Source: Candidatus Aminicenantes bacterium (GTDB lineage Bacteria; Acidobacteriota; Aminicenantia; Aminicenantales; UBA4085). From it: a stretch of DNA of 41,705 nucleotides. The DNA lies in the NCBI GenBank assembly GCA_026393855.1, contig JAPKZJ010000034.1, forward strand, positions 1 to 41,705, read 5' to 3'. Below, in pieces: positions 11,196 through 18,477 of the stretch. Positions within the stretch are counted from its first letter, which is position 1; every line of letters starts with the position of its first letter. The notes beneath the pieces were generated by a model. That model saw only the letters and a list, made by a program, of their open reading frames with translations. It had not been told where the DNA came from and searched no databases. The translations under genes were made by a program, and so were the position numbers.

Positions 11196-11201
11196 ATTAT
11201 C
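11196..11201 (-). promoter_or_regulatory. Possible -10 element for mnmG
   Basis: On the minus strand GATAAT lies about 38 bases upstream of the mnmG ATG. The -35 region at the usual distance (TTTTTA) is a poor match, so this is only a weak candidate for the start of the long mnmG-parAB-kds-man transcript. Confidence 0.3.
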
Positions 11202-11492
11202 GCACAGACCGCAAGCCTTAAAAAATAAATCTTTTCCCATCTCCGGGAAATAAGCGCGGTTCGGGGTATGCCGTTGGGGGCAACGGTATCATGCCGCGTG
11301 AACAGTTCCTTCTACAGTCGTGATCGTAGCGAGGGAACTACGCAGCAAGATTGGCCAATGGCGAAATAGCGAGCGGCGCCTTACCCCGAAGGCGCACAAC
11401 ACTTTTGATCCCATTGGTATCACCGCCCCTACCCCTCCTTCAAGGAGGGGATTGGTTCGCGCCTTCGGCTACAGGTGCCGAGGGAAGCCAAT

Positions 11493-11542
11493 CCTCGCGG
11501 GGACTTTCGAAGCGACGTCCCTACAAGGACTGCGAAGCGCTG
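11493..11542 (+). repeat. 50-bp direct repeat, copy A
   Basis: Begins CCTCGCGGGGACTTTCGAAG and ends with GGACTGCGAAGCGCTG. It differs from copy B at 11640-11689 by three substitutions in 50 bases. Each copy is itself a pair of about 20-base units related to GAGGACTGCGAAGCGCTG, and GGGAC/GTCCC inside it can pair. Confidence 0.85.
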
Positions 11543-11639
11543 CAACCGCCGAGGGCTGTTTGAGCACGCGACCACCCAACGGAATCGAAACGGAGTGGGT
11601 GGTCTCCAAGAACGGACGATCATGAATGCGCAGTTCCGC

Positions 11640-11689
11640 CCTCGCGGGGACTGTCGATGCGACGTCCCTACGAGGACTGCGAAGCGCTG
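11640..11689 (+). repeat. 50-bp direct repeat, copy B
   Basis: Same unit as copy A in the same orientation, 147 bases downstream. It is intergenic, inside the inverted-repeat-bounded island between mnmG and mnmE. The flanking sequences of the two copies are not similar over any longer distance. Confidence 0.85.
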
Positions 11690-11919
11690 GAGGCGCCGAA
11701 GAGAGCTGTGGGAAAAACAAACAGGAGCTCGCCGCCCTCATTCGGACAGTCGGGGCGACTTTCCGAATGAGGACCGCGCAAAGCCTGGCCGGGCCAATCA
11801 ATGCGCCGTCGATAGCTGTTGGATTGAGGGCTCACGAAAGAAACTGATCACGGCGCATCGCACCGTTGCCCCCAACGGTGACTCCGGGCCGCGTTTCCCG
11901 GAGATGAACGAAGGACGGC

Positions 11920-13302
11920 TTATTTGCCCAGGCAGAAGCGGCTGAATACGCTTTCGATGACTTCGTCCGTCGAAATCTGCCCGGTCAGGCGCCCGATGCC
12001 GGTCAACGCGGGCTGGAGCTCTTCGGCCAGTATCTCAGCCCTGAACCCCTCTGCGGTGGTCCGGTAGGCATTCCGCAAGCTGCCGCATATCTCCTCCAGG
12101 ATGAGCTTCTGGCGAAGATGAAGGACGGCATCGGGTTCCCTGCGTTGCCTGGCCCCGAATGTTCGATGGATCAATTCCCGCAGCGCGGCGATATTGTCTC
12201 CGCGCAGGGCCGAAACGGCGATCGTCGGGGTGCTGGCGCGGAGAGAAAGGAAGGAGCGGATGTCGAATCGGCCGGCCCGATCGCTTTTATTGAAGACGAA
12301 AATCGCTTTTTTACCTGGAAAAGATCCAGCCAAAGTCCGATCCGCCCTTGAAGCCGGCCGCGAAGAGTCGAAGACAAAAACAACCCCGTCGGCCGCCCCG
12401 GCCTCCACGCGGCCGCGCCGGATGCCTTCGCGCTCGACGGGCGTCCGACCCAGGCCGAGACCGGCCATATCGACGATTTGGAAGACGGCTTCCTTGACGA
12501 TCATCCGTTCCCGAAGAAAATCCCTTGTCGTCCCGGCTTCAGCCGAGACGATGGCTCGCGGCTGATCGAGCAGGGCGTTGAATAGGGTGGATTTGCCGAC
12601 GTTCGTCCGCCCGGCCAAGGCTAGGCCGACCCCTTCCCGAAGCATACGGCCGGCGTCATAGCTCTCGATCATCCGTTCGACGACGGCCTGTAAAGCTCTC
12701 AGCCGTCCGGCGATTCCCGCTTCGGAAATCTCGAGCGCATCGTCGGGAAACTCGAAGGTGCTTTCCACATCGGCCAAAAGCTCGACCAGATCCGCCCTCA
12801 GCTTTCCGACTTTTTCCGTCAGGCCGCCCCGGACTTGGCGGAAGGCCGCTCGGGCTTGGGGCAGGGTAAAGGAGCGGATCAGAGAATCGACCGCCTCGGA
12901 TTGCATAATATCCAGGCGGCCATTGAGAAAAGCGCGAAAAGTGAACTCTCCCGGTTGGGCCAAGCGGGCCCCGGCCCGAAGAGCCATGCGCAGGGCCTCT
13001 TCCAGGACAGCAGGACTGCCGTGGCAGCTGATTTCGACGATGTCCTGCCTGGTATATGATTTGGGGGCCCGGAAGTAGAGGAGGAACCCTTCGTCCAAGG
13101 GAACAGCACCCTTCCGGCCGAGGATATCTCCGAAAATGGCCCGGCGTTCCGGGAATCCGGTGCCGCCGGACCGGCGCGGTCGAAAGAGTCGCTTAGCGAC
13201 GCCGACCGAACCGGGGCCGCTCAGTCGGAGGATGCCGATTCCCCCGGGGCCGGGGGGAGTCGCGACGGCCGCGATGGTGTCATCGGGGCCATGCTCGAAC
13301 AT
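11920..13302 (-). CDS. mnmE: tRNA modification GTPase MnmE (TrmE)
   Basis: A 460-residue protein with the MnmE layout: an N-terminal tetrahydrofolate-binding domain (1-120, beginning with the DDTIAAVATPPGPGGIGILR region), a helical domain with an inserted G domain, and a C-terminal cysteine motif ending FCLGK (CIGK in most). The G domain carries GRTNVGKS (231-238), EAGTTRD (255-261) and NKSD (338-341). The G3 motif reads DMAG (278-281) instead of the usual DTAG. It works with MnmG in wobble-uridine modification. It lies 13 bases after jag in the rpmH-rnpA-yidD-yidC-jag-mnmE unit. No obvious Shine-Dalgarno sequence precedes the ATG. Confidence 0.95.
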   Translation of the reverse strand: MFEHGPDDTIAAVATPPGPGGIGILRLSGPGSVGVAKRLFRPRRSGGTGFPERRAIFGDILGRKGAVPLDEGFLLYFRAPKSYTRQDIVEISCHGSPAVLEEALRMALRAGARLAQPGEFTFRAFLNGRLDIMQSEAVDSLIRSFTLPQARAAFRQVRGGLTEKVGKLRADLVELLADVESTFEFPDDALEISEAGIAGRLRALQAVVERMIESYDAGRMLREGVGLALAGRTNVGKSTLFNALLDQPRAIVSAEAGTTRDFLRERMIVKEAVFQIVDMAGLGLGRTPVEREGIRRGRVEAGAADGVVFVFDSSRPASRADRTLAGSFPGKKAIFVFNKSDRAGRFDIRSFLSLRASTPTIAVSALRGDNIAALRELIHRTFGARQRREPDAVLHLRQKLILEEICGSLRNAYRTTAEGFRAEILAEELQPALTGIGRLTGQISTDEVIESVFSRFCLGK

Positions 13303-13315
13303 CGGAACCCGGGGG

Positions 13316-13972
13316 TCAGGCTTCGCCTTCCCGGGGAGGCGTCCGCTTGCCGTCGCGGCCGGCGGCGTAGATCTTGATCCGCTTGAGGAATCCGTCGCCC
13401 AGGCTTTCGCTGGTCATGCCGGGGACTTGATTGACGGCGATATGGACGATCCGCCGTTCGTAAGGGTTCATCAGTTCGGTGATCTCGCTGCGGCCGTTCT
13501 GGCGGACATGCTGGGCCACTTCGAGAGCGTACTCGCGGATCTTCTTTTCCTTGCGCTTGCGGTAGAACTCGCAGTCCACCTGGACCTTCTCGCCGGAGAC
13601 CTTGTTCAGGACGTGCTGCAGGGCCAGCAGGAGCTGGCCGTCCTTCCAGAGCAGCAGCTGCTTGTCGGGCCCGTCGAAGACGACGAACAGGATGTTGTTG
13701 CGCCGCTGGATGCGGTAGTTGATCTCGAGCGGAAAGACCTTGAGCAGGCGGTCTAGGAACGACGCCGCGGCGTCTTCAGGCGGGGCGGCCTTGGGCACGG
13801 CCCGGATGACGACTTCCTTGCTGATCCCGAATAAACGGGTCTTTTCGGTCACGATCTCGTAATTGAATTCGGCCCGGGTCAGCTTGAGGACGTGCTCGGC
13901 GTGGAGGATGGCATCCTCCAAATTCTTGCCTTTGAATTCCTGGAGGTCTTCACTTTTTGTTGGATTTTCCAT
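13316..13972 (-). CDS. jag: Jag/KhpB-type RNA-binding protein (KH and R3H domains)
   Basis: A 218-residue protein with an N-terminal Jag_N segment (FKGKNLEDAILHAEHVLKLT, then EKTRLFGI), a KH-like domain around residues 75-145 containing KDGQLLLALQHVLNKV, and an R3H domain at about 150-200 (the MNPYERRIVHIAV segment). Jag/KhpB binds RNA and is involved in cell envelope control in Gram-positive bacteria; its role in Gram-negative bacteria is poorly known. It starts inside the 3' end of yidC (23-base overlap) and sits between yidC and mnmE, the usual place for this family. The tail after R3H is short and charged. Confidence 0.93.
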   Translation of the reverse strand: MENPTKSEDLQEFKGKNLEDAILHAEHVLKLTRAEFNYEIVTEKTRLFGISKEVVIRAVPKAAPPEDAAASFLDRLLKVFPLEINYRIQRRNNILFVVFDGPDKQLLLWKDGQLLLALQHVLNKVSGEKVQVDCEFYRKRKEKKIREYALEVAQHVRQNGRSEITELMNPYERRIVHIAVNQVPGMTSESLGDGFLKRIKIYAAGRDGKRTPPREGEA

Positions 13973-15647
13973 TGGATTCGCCTTTTTTCCGCTTCATCAT
14001 GCGATTGATCAGGGCCTGCTGAGCGATCTGCAGGACGTTGGACGTCAGCCAGTAGAGGACCAGGCCGCTCTGGAAATTCATGAAAAAGATGGTCATGACG
14101 AAGGGCATGATCATCATCATCTTGGCCTGGCTGGGGTCGGCCGAGGTCGGCGTCATCTTCTGGCTGATGAACTGGGTGATGCCCATCAGGACGGGGGTGA
14201 CATAGTAGGGGTCGCGCACGGACAGGTCGCCGATCCAGAGAATCCAGGGGCTCTGGCGGAACTCGATGGCCGACCGCAGCATGCTGAAGATGCCGAAGAA
14301 GAAGGGGATCTGGATGAGCAGGGGCAGACAGCCGCCGGCGGGATTGACGCCGTGCTGCTTGTACAAGGCCATCATCTCCTCGTTCATCCGCCGCCGCTCC
14401 TGGATGTCGGTCTTGGACTTCTTGTACTTGTTGCGCAGGGCCTTGATCTTGGGCTGCAGCGCGGCCATCTTGGACATCGACTTGGTGCTGGCATAGGTCA
14501 GCGGGAAGAAGATGATCTTGATGATCAGGGTCAGGATGATGATCGACCAGCCCCAGTTGGGGAAGGCCCGGTGGATGACTTTGATGGTGGCGAAGAGGAT
14601 CTCGGCGAAGATGCCGAAAGTGCCGAAACGGAGCAGCTTCTTGGCGTTATGGCCGAAGTCGGTCAGGAGGTCGTAATCCTTGGGGCCGATGAAAATCCGG
14701 CCGGGCCGGCTGGCCGCCAGGAAGAACAGGGCGCCCGTATCGGTATCTTTCCGGATCAGGGCGGCCGCTCCGGGCTTGGCCGCGGGCAGGATCAGGGCGC
14801 AGAAATAATTATCGTCGTAAGCCGCCCAGTCCAGGAAATTGAGGACGCTCCGCTCGGGCTTAAACTTGCGCTCGTCGACCCGGTAGAAGTTCTTGCCGGC
14901 CAAGGCGGTCATGCCGCCGCCGACGCCAAAGCTCTTTTGCAGCTCCTTGGCGGTGGGGTTGCCGATGCCCGGCCCCCACAGGACCCGCGGCTCGACGGGC
15001 TTGCCGCCCCGGAGGACCTTGATGTCGGCCTGAAAATCGTATTTCCCGCCGGTAAAAGTGTAGATCTTCTCGACTTCGATGTCTTTGCCGTCCGAGTACC
15101 GGAAGCGGAGCTCGCCCTTCTGGCCGTCTTTGATGATCAGGTCGGTTCCCAAAACTTCATAGAAGGAAGCGTTCAGGGGATCGGCCTGGACGGCCGGGAG
15201 ATCGATGGTCGGGACGGCTCCGCCAGCGTCCTCGAGCAGGCTGAGGGGATGCACGCCAAGGGTTTCGGTGAGCCGGGGGACCATCTCCAGGGGCTGCTTT
15301 TTCTCGTCCAGGTGCTTTTTAAGCTTCCAACTGAGGAGGACGCCGCCTTTATTGGTCCAGACGGCCTCGAACAGGGAAGTATCGACTTTGGTTTTGATTT
15401 CGGCCGCAGCCGCGGCGGGCGGCGTAACGGGGAGGGAAGCGGTCGCCGTTTTCGCGGCGGCGCTTTTTTCTCCGGGCGCGCCGGCAGGCGGGTTTTGAGC
15501 GGCTACCGCCCCCGGGGCGGCGACGGTCTGGGCCGTGTCCGGAGTCACAATGCCGGGTTCCGGGACCTTCTTGTTGAACAAGAGCTGATACCCGAAAAGC
15601 ACGACGAAGGACAAAACGATGGCCAACAGCAAGCGCTTGGTATCCAT
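13950..15647 (-). CDS. yidC: Membrane protein insertase YidC (Oxa1 family)
   Basis: A 565-residue inner-membrane insertase. Residues 6-24 form the first membrane segment (TKRLLLAIVLSFVVLFGYQL). An Ala/Pro-rich linker and a large periplasmic beta domain (about 75-350) follow, as in Gram-negative YidC. The conserved Oxa1 core begins at WGWSIIILTLIIKIIFFPLT, continues with the cytoplasmic KMAALQPKIKALRNKYK coiled coil, and then has three further membrane segments, with a lysine-rich tail. I chose the ATG at 15647 because GAGG lies just upstream and the membrane anchor starts at once; in-frame codons further up overlap yidD. Its 3' end overlaps jag. Confidence 0.96.
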   Translation of the reverse strand: MDTKRLLLAIVLSFVVLFGYQLLFNKKVPEPGIVTPDTAQTVAAPGAVAAQNPPAGAPGEKSAAAKTATASLPVTPPAAAAAEIKTKVDTSLFEAVWTNKGGVLLSWKLKKHLDEKKQPLEMVPRLTETLGVHPLSLLEDAGGAVPTIDLPAVQADPLNASFYEVLGTDLIIKDGQKGELRFRYSDGKDIEVEKIYTFTGGKYDFQADIKVLRGGKPVEPRVLWGPGIGNPTAKELQKSFGVGGGMTALAGKNFYRVDERKFKPERSVLNFLDWAAYDDNYFCALILPAAKPGAAALIRKDTDTGALFFLAASRPGRIFIGPKDYDLLTDFGHNAKKLLRFGTFGIFAEILFATIKVIHRAFPNWGWSIIILTLIIKIIFFPLTYASTKSMSKMAALQPKIKALRNKYKKSKTDIQERRRMNEEMMALYKQHGVNPAGGCLPLLIQIPFFFGIFSMLRSAIEFRQSPWILWIGDLSVRDPYYVTPVLMGITQFISQKMTPTSADPSQAKMMMIMPFVMTIFFMNFQSGLVLYWLTSNVLQIAQQALINRMMKRKKGESNGKSNKK

Positions 15648-15657
15648 GAATGACCTC

Positions 15658-15867
15658 TTATGGCACGGGATCCACCCCTCCGGCATGGAAAGGGTGGCAG
15701 CGGAGCAGACGTTTAAGCCCAAGGACGAGCCCCTTGGCGGGTCCGTATTTCGTCACTGCTTCGGCGGTGTAATCCGAACAAGTCGGCCAATACCGGCAAT
15801 GCGTGCCGATGATCGGGGAGAGCGTTTTCTTGTATATTTTTATTAATATCAATAATATACGAGTCAT
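15658..15867 (-). CDS. yidD: Membrane protein insertion efficiency factor YidD
   Basis: A 69-residue protein with the whole YidD signature: a hydrophobic amphipathic start (LLILIKIYKKTLSPIIG), the cysteine motif CRYWPTCSDYTAEAV, and the C-terminal RCHPFHAGGVDPVP. It is a peripheral inner-membrane protein thought to help YidC-dependent insertion. It starts four bases after the rnpA stop and ends ten bases before yidC, the standard position. Confidence 0.96.
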   Translation of the reverse strand: MTRILLILIKIYKKTLSPIIGTHCRYWPTCSDYTAEAVTKYGPAKGLVLGLKRLLRCHPFHAGGVDPVP

Positions 15868-15871
15868 TGGC

Positions 15872-16231
15872 TCAATCTTCGGCCGGCCGGCTGCGAGCGA
15901 TGTACTTCATGGCGGCTTGGTACTGCTTGAACAGCTCGCTCCATTCGGCCTGGCAAATTCCCATCCGGGCGATCACCAACATGTCCATGGTTCCCGGCAC
16001 CAAATCCTTCTGCCGGCGAAACAGCTCCTTGGCCCGGCGGCGGGCCTTGTTCCTCTGGACGGCGTTGCCGATTTTGCGGCTGGCCACGGCCGACATGCGG
16101 GAAAATCCCAGCTCGTTCGGCCGAAAGATCAAGTTGAAAAATTTGCCGCGAAAACAGCCGCCGTTGCCGTAGAGATCGGAAAAATCCTTTTTCTTACGGA
16201 TCCTCTCGCGAGGACCATAGGCTTCGGACAT
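15872..16231 (-). CDS. rnpA: Ribonuclease P protein component
   Basis: A 119-residue basic protein that, with the RNase P RNA, matures the 5' ends of tRNAs. The N-terminal RIRKKKDFSDLYGNG block and the RNR motif in AVQRNKARRRAKELFR are those of RnpA; SRKIGNAV precedes the latter as in other members. The ATG overlaps the rpmH stop as TAATG, so it is translated with the ribosomal protein gene. Confidence 0.95.
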   Translation of the reverse strand: MSEAYGPRERIRKKKDFSDLYGNGGCFRGKFFNLIFRPNELGFSRMSAVASRKIGNAVQRNKARRRAKELFRRQKDLVPGTMDMLVIARMGICQAEWSELFKQYQAAMKYIARSRPAED

Positions 16232-16365
16232 TAAAGGGCGAGGCGTTTCCTGCCTTTCGCCCGACGGTTCTTGATAACTTTTCGTCCGCCGGCCGTGCTC
16301 ATGCGGACCAGGAACCCGTGGGTTTTCTTCTTTTTGCGGTTGTTGGGGTTAAATGTAGGCTTCAT
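16231..16365 (-). CDS. rpmH: 50S ribosomal protein L34
   Basis: A 44-residue, strongly basic protein that starts [19 protein letters not shown], continues [20 protein letters not shown] and ends KRLAL. This is the complete L34 sequence pattern. AAGGA lies eight to twelve bases upstream of the ATG. It is the first gene of the rpmH-rnpA-yidD-yidC-jag-mnmE unit, with its own promoter just upstream. A dnaA gene, the most common upstream neighbour, is not present in the window. Confidence 0.98.
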   Translation of the reverse strand: MKPTFNPNNRKKKKTHGFLVRMSTAGGRKVIKNRRAKGRKRLAL

Positions 16366-16389
16366 CGAAACTGTCCTTGTAAGGCGGGT

Positions 16390-16418
16390 ATGTTAAACGA
16401 CTGCGGCCTTTCTGTCAA
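16390..16418 (-). promoter_or_regulatory. Housekeeping (sigma-70-type) promoter of rpmH
   Basis: On the minus strand TTGACA (16418-16413) is a perfect -35. It is followed after 17 bases by TAACAT (16395-16390) as -10. Transcription would start near 16383, giving a leader of about 18 bases that still contains the AAGGA ribosome-binding site of rpmH. Confidence 0.75.
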
Positions 16419-16486
16419 GCCGTATTATCGCTAACAGTCGCCGAATTAACCCGTTAGACTCCCTGGGCTTTGCCGCCCTCGCCGCG

Positions 16487-16554
16487 ACGGGCGAAACGCT
16501 GGTCGCTACGAGGACTGCGAAACGACTGCCCTCGCGAGGACTACCAAAGCGTTG
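16487..16554 (+). repeat. Dispersed repeat, diverged third copy
   Basis: In the gap between rpmH and carD the units ACGAGGACTGCGAAACGACTG (16508-16528, first and last parts) and GCGAGGACTACCAAAGCGTT (16534-16553) repeat the GAGGACTGCGAAGCG core of the 50-bp repeats at 11493 and 11640. A weaker unit (GACGGGCGAAACGCTGG) begins at 16487. The rest of this 310-base gap holds the two divergent promoters; I see no gene or DnaA-box cluster in it. Confidence 0.6.
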
Positions 16555-16636
16555 CCGGGCCGAAACGCCGAACCATCCTCCCTGGACTTGGGCGATGAAT
16601 CAATGATTTGACCCCGGGGCCGGAAAGGGCCGGAGT

Positions 16637-16666
16637 TTGACTTAGGAGGCCAAAACCGGTTATAAT
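16637..16666 (+). promoter_or_regulatory. Housekeeping promoter of carD, near-leaderless
   Basis: TTGACT (16637-16642), an 18-base spacer and a perfect TATAAT (16661-16666). The carD ATG is only ten bases after the -10 box, so transcription should start about 3-5 bases before the ATG. The GGAGG at 16645 lies between the promoter boxes, upstream of the transcript, and cannot serve as ribosome-binding site. Confidence 0.85.
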
Positions 16667-16676
16667 AGTCGTCTTC

Positions 16677-17195
16677 ATGGATACTTTCAAGGTCGGAGAC
16701 AGGGTCATCTACCCCAACCAGGGCCTCGGCGTCATCGAGGACGTTCAGGATCAGGCCTACGACGGTGAAAAGTTCCGCATTTACTGCCTCCGGATCAAGG
16801 CCAACAACACCCTGGTCATGGTCCCGGCTGCCTCGGCCGAGGAGATGGGCATCCGCAAGCTCATCAACGAACGGACCGTCAAGCAGATCTTCGATTACCT
16901 CCGCAAGGGGGCCATCGAAGTCTCGATGAACTGGAAGGGCCGCTACAAAGAACACGTCAACCTGATGAAGTCGGGGACGATCTTCGACATGGTCGCCGTT
17001 CTCAAGAGCCTTTATTACCTCAGCCTGATCAAGCCCCTGTCGTTCCGCGAGAAGAAGATGATGGAGAAGGCCAAGGAGCTGATCATCTCGGAGATCTCGG
17101 CCGCCTCCTCCCTGTCCATTCCCCAGATCGAGCGCAAGATCACCCTCACCCTGTCCAGCTGCTTCAAGGATCAGAAGCACGGACTCGAAGCCTGA
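16677..17195 (+). CDS. carD: CarD/CdnL-family RNA polymerase-binding regulator
   Basis: A 172-residue global transcription factor that binds the RNA polymerase beta subunit and stabilises the open complex, notably at rRNA promoters. The N-terminal Tudor-like RNAP-interacting domain begins FKVGDRVIYPNQGLGVIEDV. The helical C-terminal part includes FREKKMMEKAKELIISEIS, the DNA-binding helix region typical of CarD/CdnL. It lies divergent to rpmH with its own strong, near-leaderless promoter and is followed ten bases later by the CNNM/CBS gene. TRCF and DksA-like alternatives are excluded by size and lack of other domains. Confidence 0.93.
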   Translation: MDTFKVGDRVIYPNQGLGVIEDVQDQAYDGEKFRIYCLRIKANNTLVMVPAASAEEMGIRKLINERTVKQIFDYLRKGAIEVSMNWKGRYKEHVNLMKSGTIFDMVAVLKSLYYLSLIKPLSFREKKMMEKAKELIISEISAASSLSIPQIERKITLTLSSCFKDQKHGLEA

Positions 17196-17205
17196 GGGTT
17201 GCGCC

Positions 17206-18477
17206 ATGTCGCTCGTCCCGGTCCTCCTGTTCGCCGCCTGCATGCTGGCGAGCGCCTTTTTCGCCGCCTCCGAGACGGCCTTCATTTCCTCCAACCCCTA
17301 CACCCTTGAGTACCTGGAAAAGCAAGGCTCGCATAAGGCCGGACTGGTCCGCCGCATCCTAGCCCGCCTGGACGACCTGATCACCGCCCTGCTCATCGGC
17401 AACACCCTGGTCAACGCGGCCGCAGCCTCGCTGGCCACCTATATCATCTCGACCCTCCTGCCGGGCAACCCCCGGGTCGTCCTCCTGGCCACCGCGGCCA
17501 CAACCATCCTTCTGCTCTTCTTCTCCGAAATCAACCCCAAAATCTACGCTGCCTACAACCCCCACAAGCTGGCCTTTCTGTTCGCCCGCCCGGTGCGCGG
17601 GGTCATGATTCTGTTCGCTCCGCTGATCAAAGTCTTCACCTTCGTCTCCAGTCTCTTGTTCCGGAAATCGCGCGAGCGCTCGCCCAGCCTTAACCGGACG
17701 ATCACCGAAGACGAAACCAAGATCTTCCTGACCACCGGCGTCCAGGGCATGAGCGCCTTTCGCAAGAAGATGATCTCCGAGATCCTCGATCTAGCTTCGC
17801 GGCCGATCCGGGACATCATGACCCCGCGGCCGCGAATCAAGGCCCTGGACATCAGCGCCCCGCAGGACCAGGTCCTGGAATCCATCCTGAGCGAAGAGTT
17901 CTCGCGGTTTCCCGTCTACCGCGGCCGCCTCGACCACATCGAGGGGCTCATCCACACCAAGGACATCATCCCTTACCTCATCCGCCGCGAGCCGATCGAT
18001 CTTTCCCGCTTCCTGCGCAAGCCCTTCTACATCCCCGAATCGGCTTCGGTCGAGAGCGCCCTCGTCCAGATGCGCGAGAACGCCGTCCACCTGGCCTTCG
18101 TCATCGACGAGTTCGGCAACATGGAAGGCCTGGTCACCATGGAAGACCTGATCGAGGAAATCGTAGGCGACATCCAGGACGAGTACGACGTCAAGGAGGA
18201 GGAGGGCTGGGCCCCCCAGCCCGACGGCGGCTGGATGATCAAGGGAGCGGCGACGGTCAAGGACCTCAACGAGAGGCTGGATCTCCGCCTCCCCGAAAGC
18301 GCCGATTACGCCACCCTGGCCGGGTTCTTCCTGCTCGAATTCGGCCGCATCCCGCGGGAAAAGGACGCCCTGGACTACCGCGGCCGTCGCTTCACCGTGG
18401 AGCGGATGGCCAAGCGGCACATCAGCCTGATCCGGGTCGAGCCCCGGCCCGCCGGGGCAGCCGGGAGCCGCCCATGA
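17206..18477 (+). CDS. CNNM/CBS-domain membrane protein (CorC/HlyC family)
   Basis: A 423-residue inner-membrane protein. An N-terminal CNNM (DUF21) domain of about 180 residues has several membrane segments and the ASETAFISSNPY block near residue 21. A tandem CBS pair follows (about 200-325, beginning with IRDIMTPRPRI and including LAFVIDEFGNMEGLVTMEDL). The C-terminal CorC_HlyC transporter-associated domain (about 340-415) contains GAATVKDLNERL. Relatives are linked to Mg2+/Co2+ resistance and export, but the ion here is unknown; haemolysin is a historical misnomer. GAGG precedes the start. The stop overlaps smpB as ATGA. No cysteine or protease motif suggests another role. Confidence 0.9.
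   Translation: MSLVPVLLFAACMLASAFFAASETAFISSNPYTLEYLEKQGSHKAGLVRRILARLDDLITALLIGNTLVNAAAASLATYIISTLLPGNPRVVLLATAATTILLLFFSEINPKIYAAYNPHKLAFLFARPVRGVMILFAPLIKVFTFVSSLLFRKSRERSPSLNRTITEDETKIFLTTGVQGMSAFRKKMISEILDLASRPIRDIMTPRPRIKALDISAPQDQVLESILSEEFSRFPVYRGRLDHIEGLIHTKDIIPYLIRREPIDLSRFLRKPFYIPESASVESALVQMRENAVHLAFVIDEFGNMEGLVTMEDLIEEIVGDIQDEYDVKEEEGWAPQPDGGWMIKGAATVKDLNERLDLRLPESADYATLAGFFLLEFGRIPREKDALDYRGRRFTVERMAKRHISLIRVEPRPAGAAGSRP

Larger units (their letters stand above)
11238..11906. repeat. Non-coding island bounded by inverted repeats
   Basis: The gap between mnmG and mnmE has no convincing gene. It is framed by an imperfect inverted repeat of about 50 bp. A 13-bp outer arm CATCTCCGGGAAA at 11238-11250 is matched in inverse at 11894-11906. 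A 17-bp inner arm CCGTTGGGGGCAACGGT at 11271-11287 is matched in inverse at 11862-11878, with similar bases between them. Inside are several hairpins: 11431-11449 (CCCCTCCTT/AAGGAGGGG), 11570-11604 (GACCACCCA/TGGGTGGTC) and 11736-11772 (CCTCATTCGG/CCGAATGAGG). Two direct repeats are also present. No transposase or clear target-site duplication is seen. It could be a MITE-like element, a repeat cluster or a structured RNA region. Confidence 0.7.

Noticed and set aside
11431-11449. CCCCTCCTT-C-AAGGAGGGG hairpin as a Rho-independent terminator
   Set aside because: No T-tract follows on either strand; it fits better as part of the repeat-rich island.
11707-11715. TGTGGGAAA as a DnaA box in the repeat island
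   Set aside because: It differs from TGTGGATAA at two positions and stands alone, so it is not evidence for an origin.
11475-11945. A plus-strand open frame of 156 codons in the mnmG-mnmE gap
   Set aside because: It runs through the direct repeats and hairpins, has no ribosome-binding site or family resemblance and enters mnmE antisense.
16366-16676. Possible replication origin between rpmH and carD
   Set aside because: The gene order suggested it, but I see no cluster of DnaA boxes (TTATCCACA or close variants), no AT-rich unwinding tract and no dnaA. Only promoters and a diverged repeat are visible.
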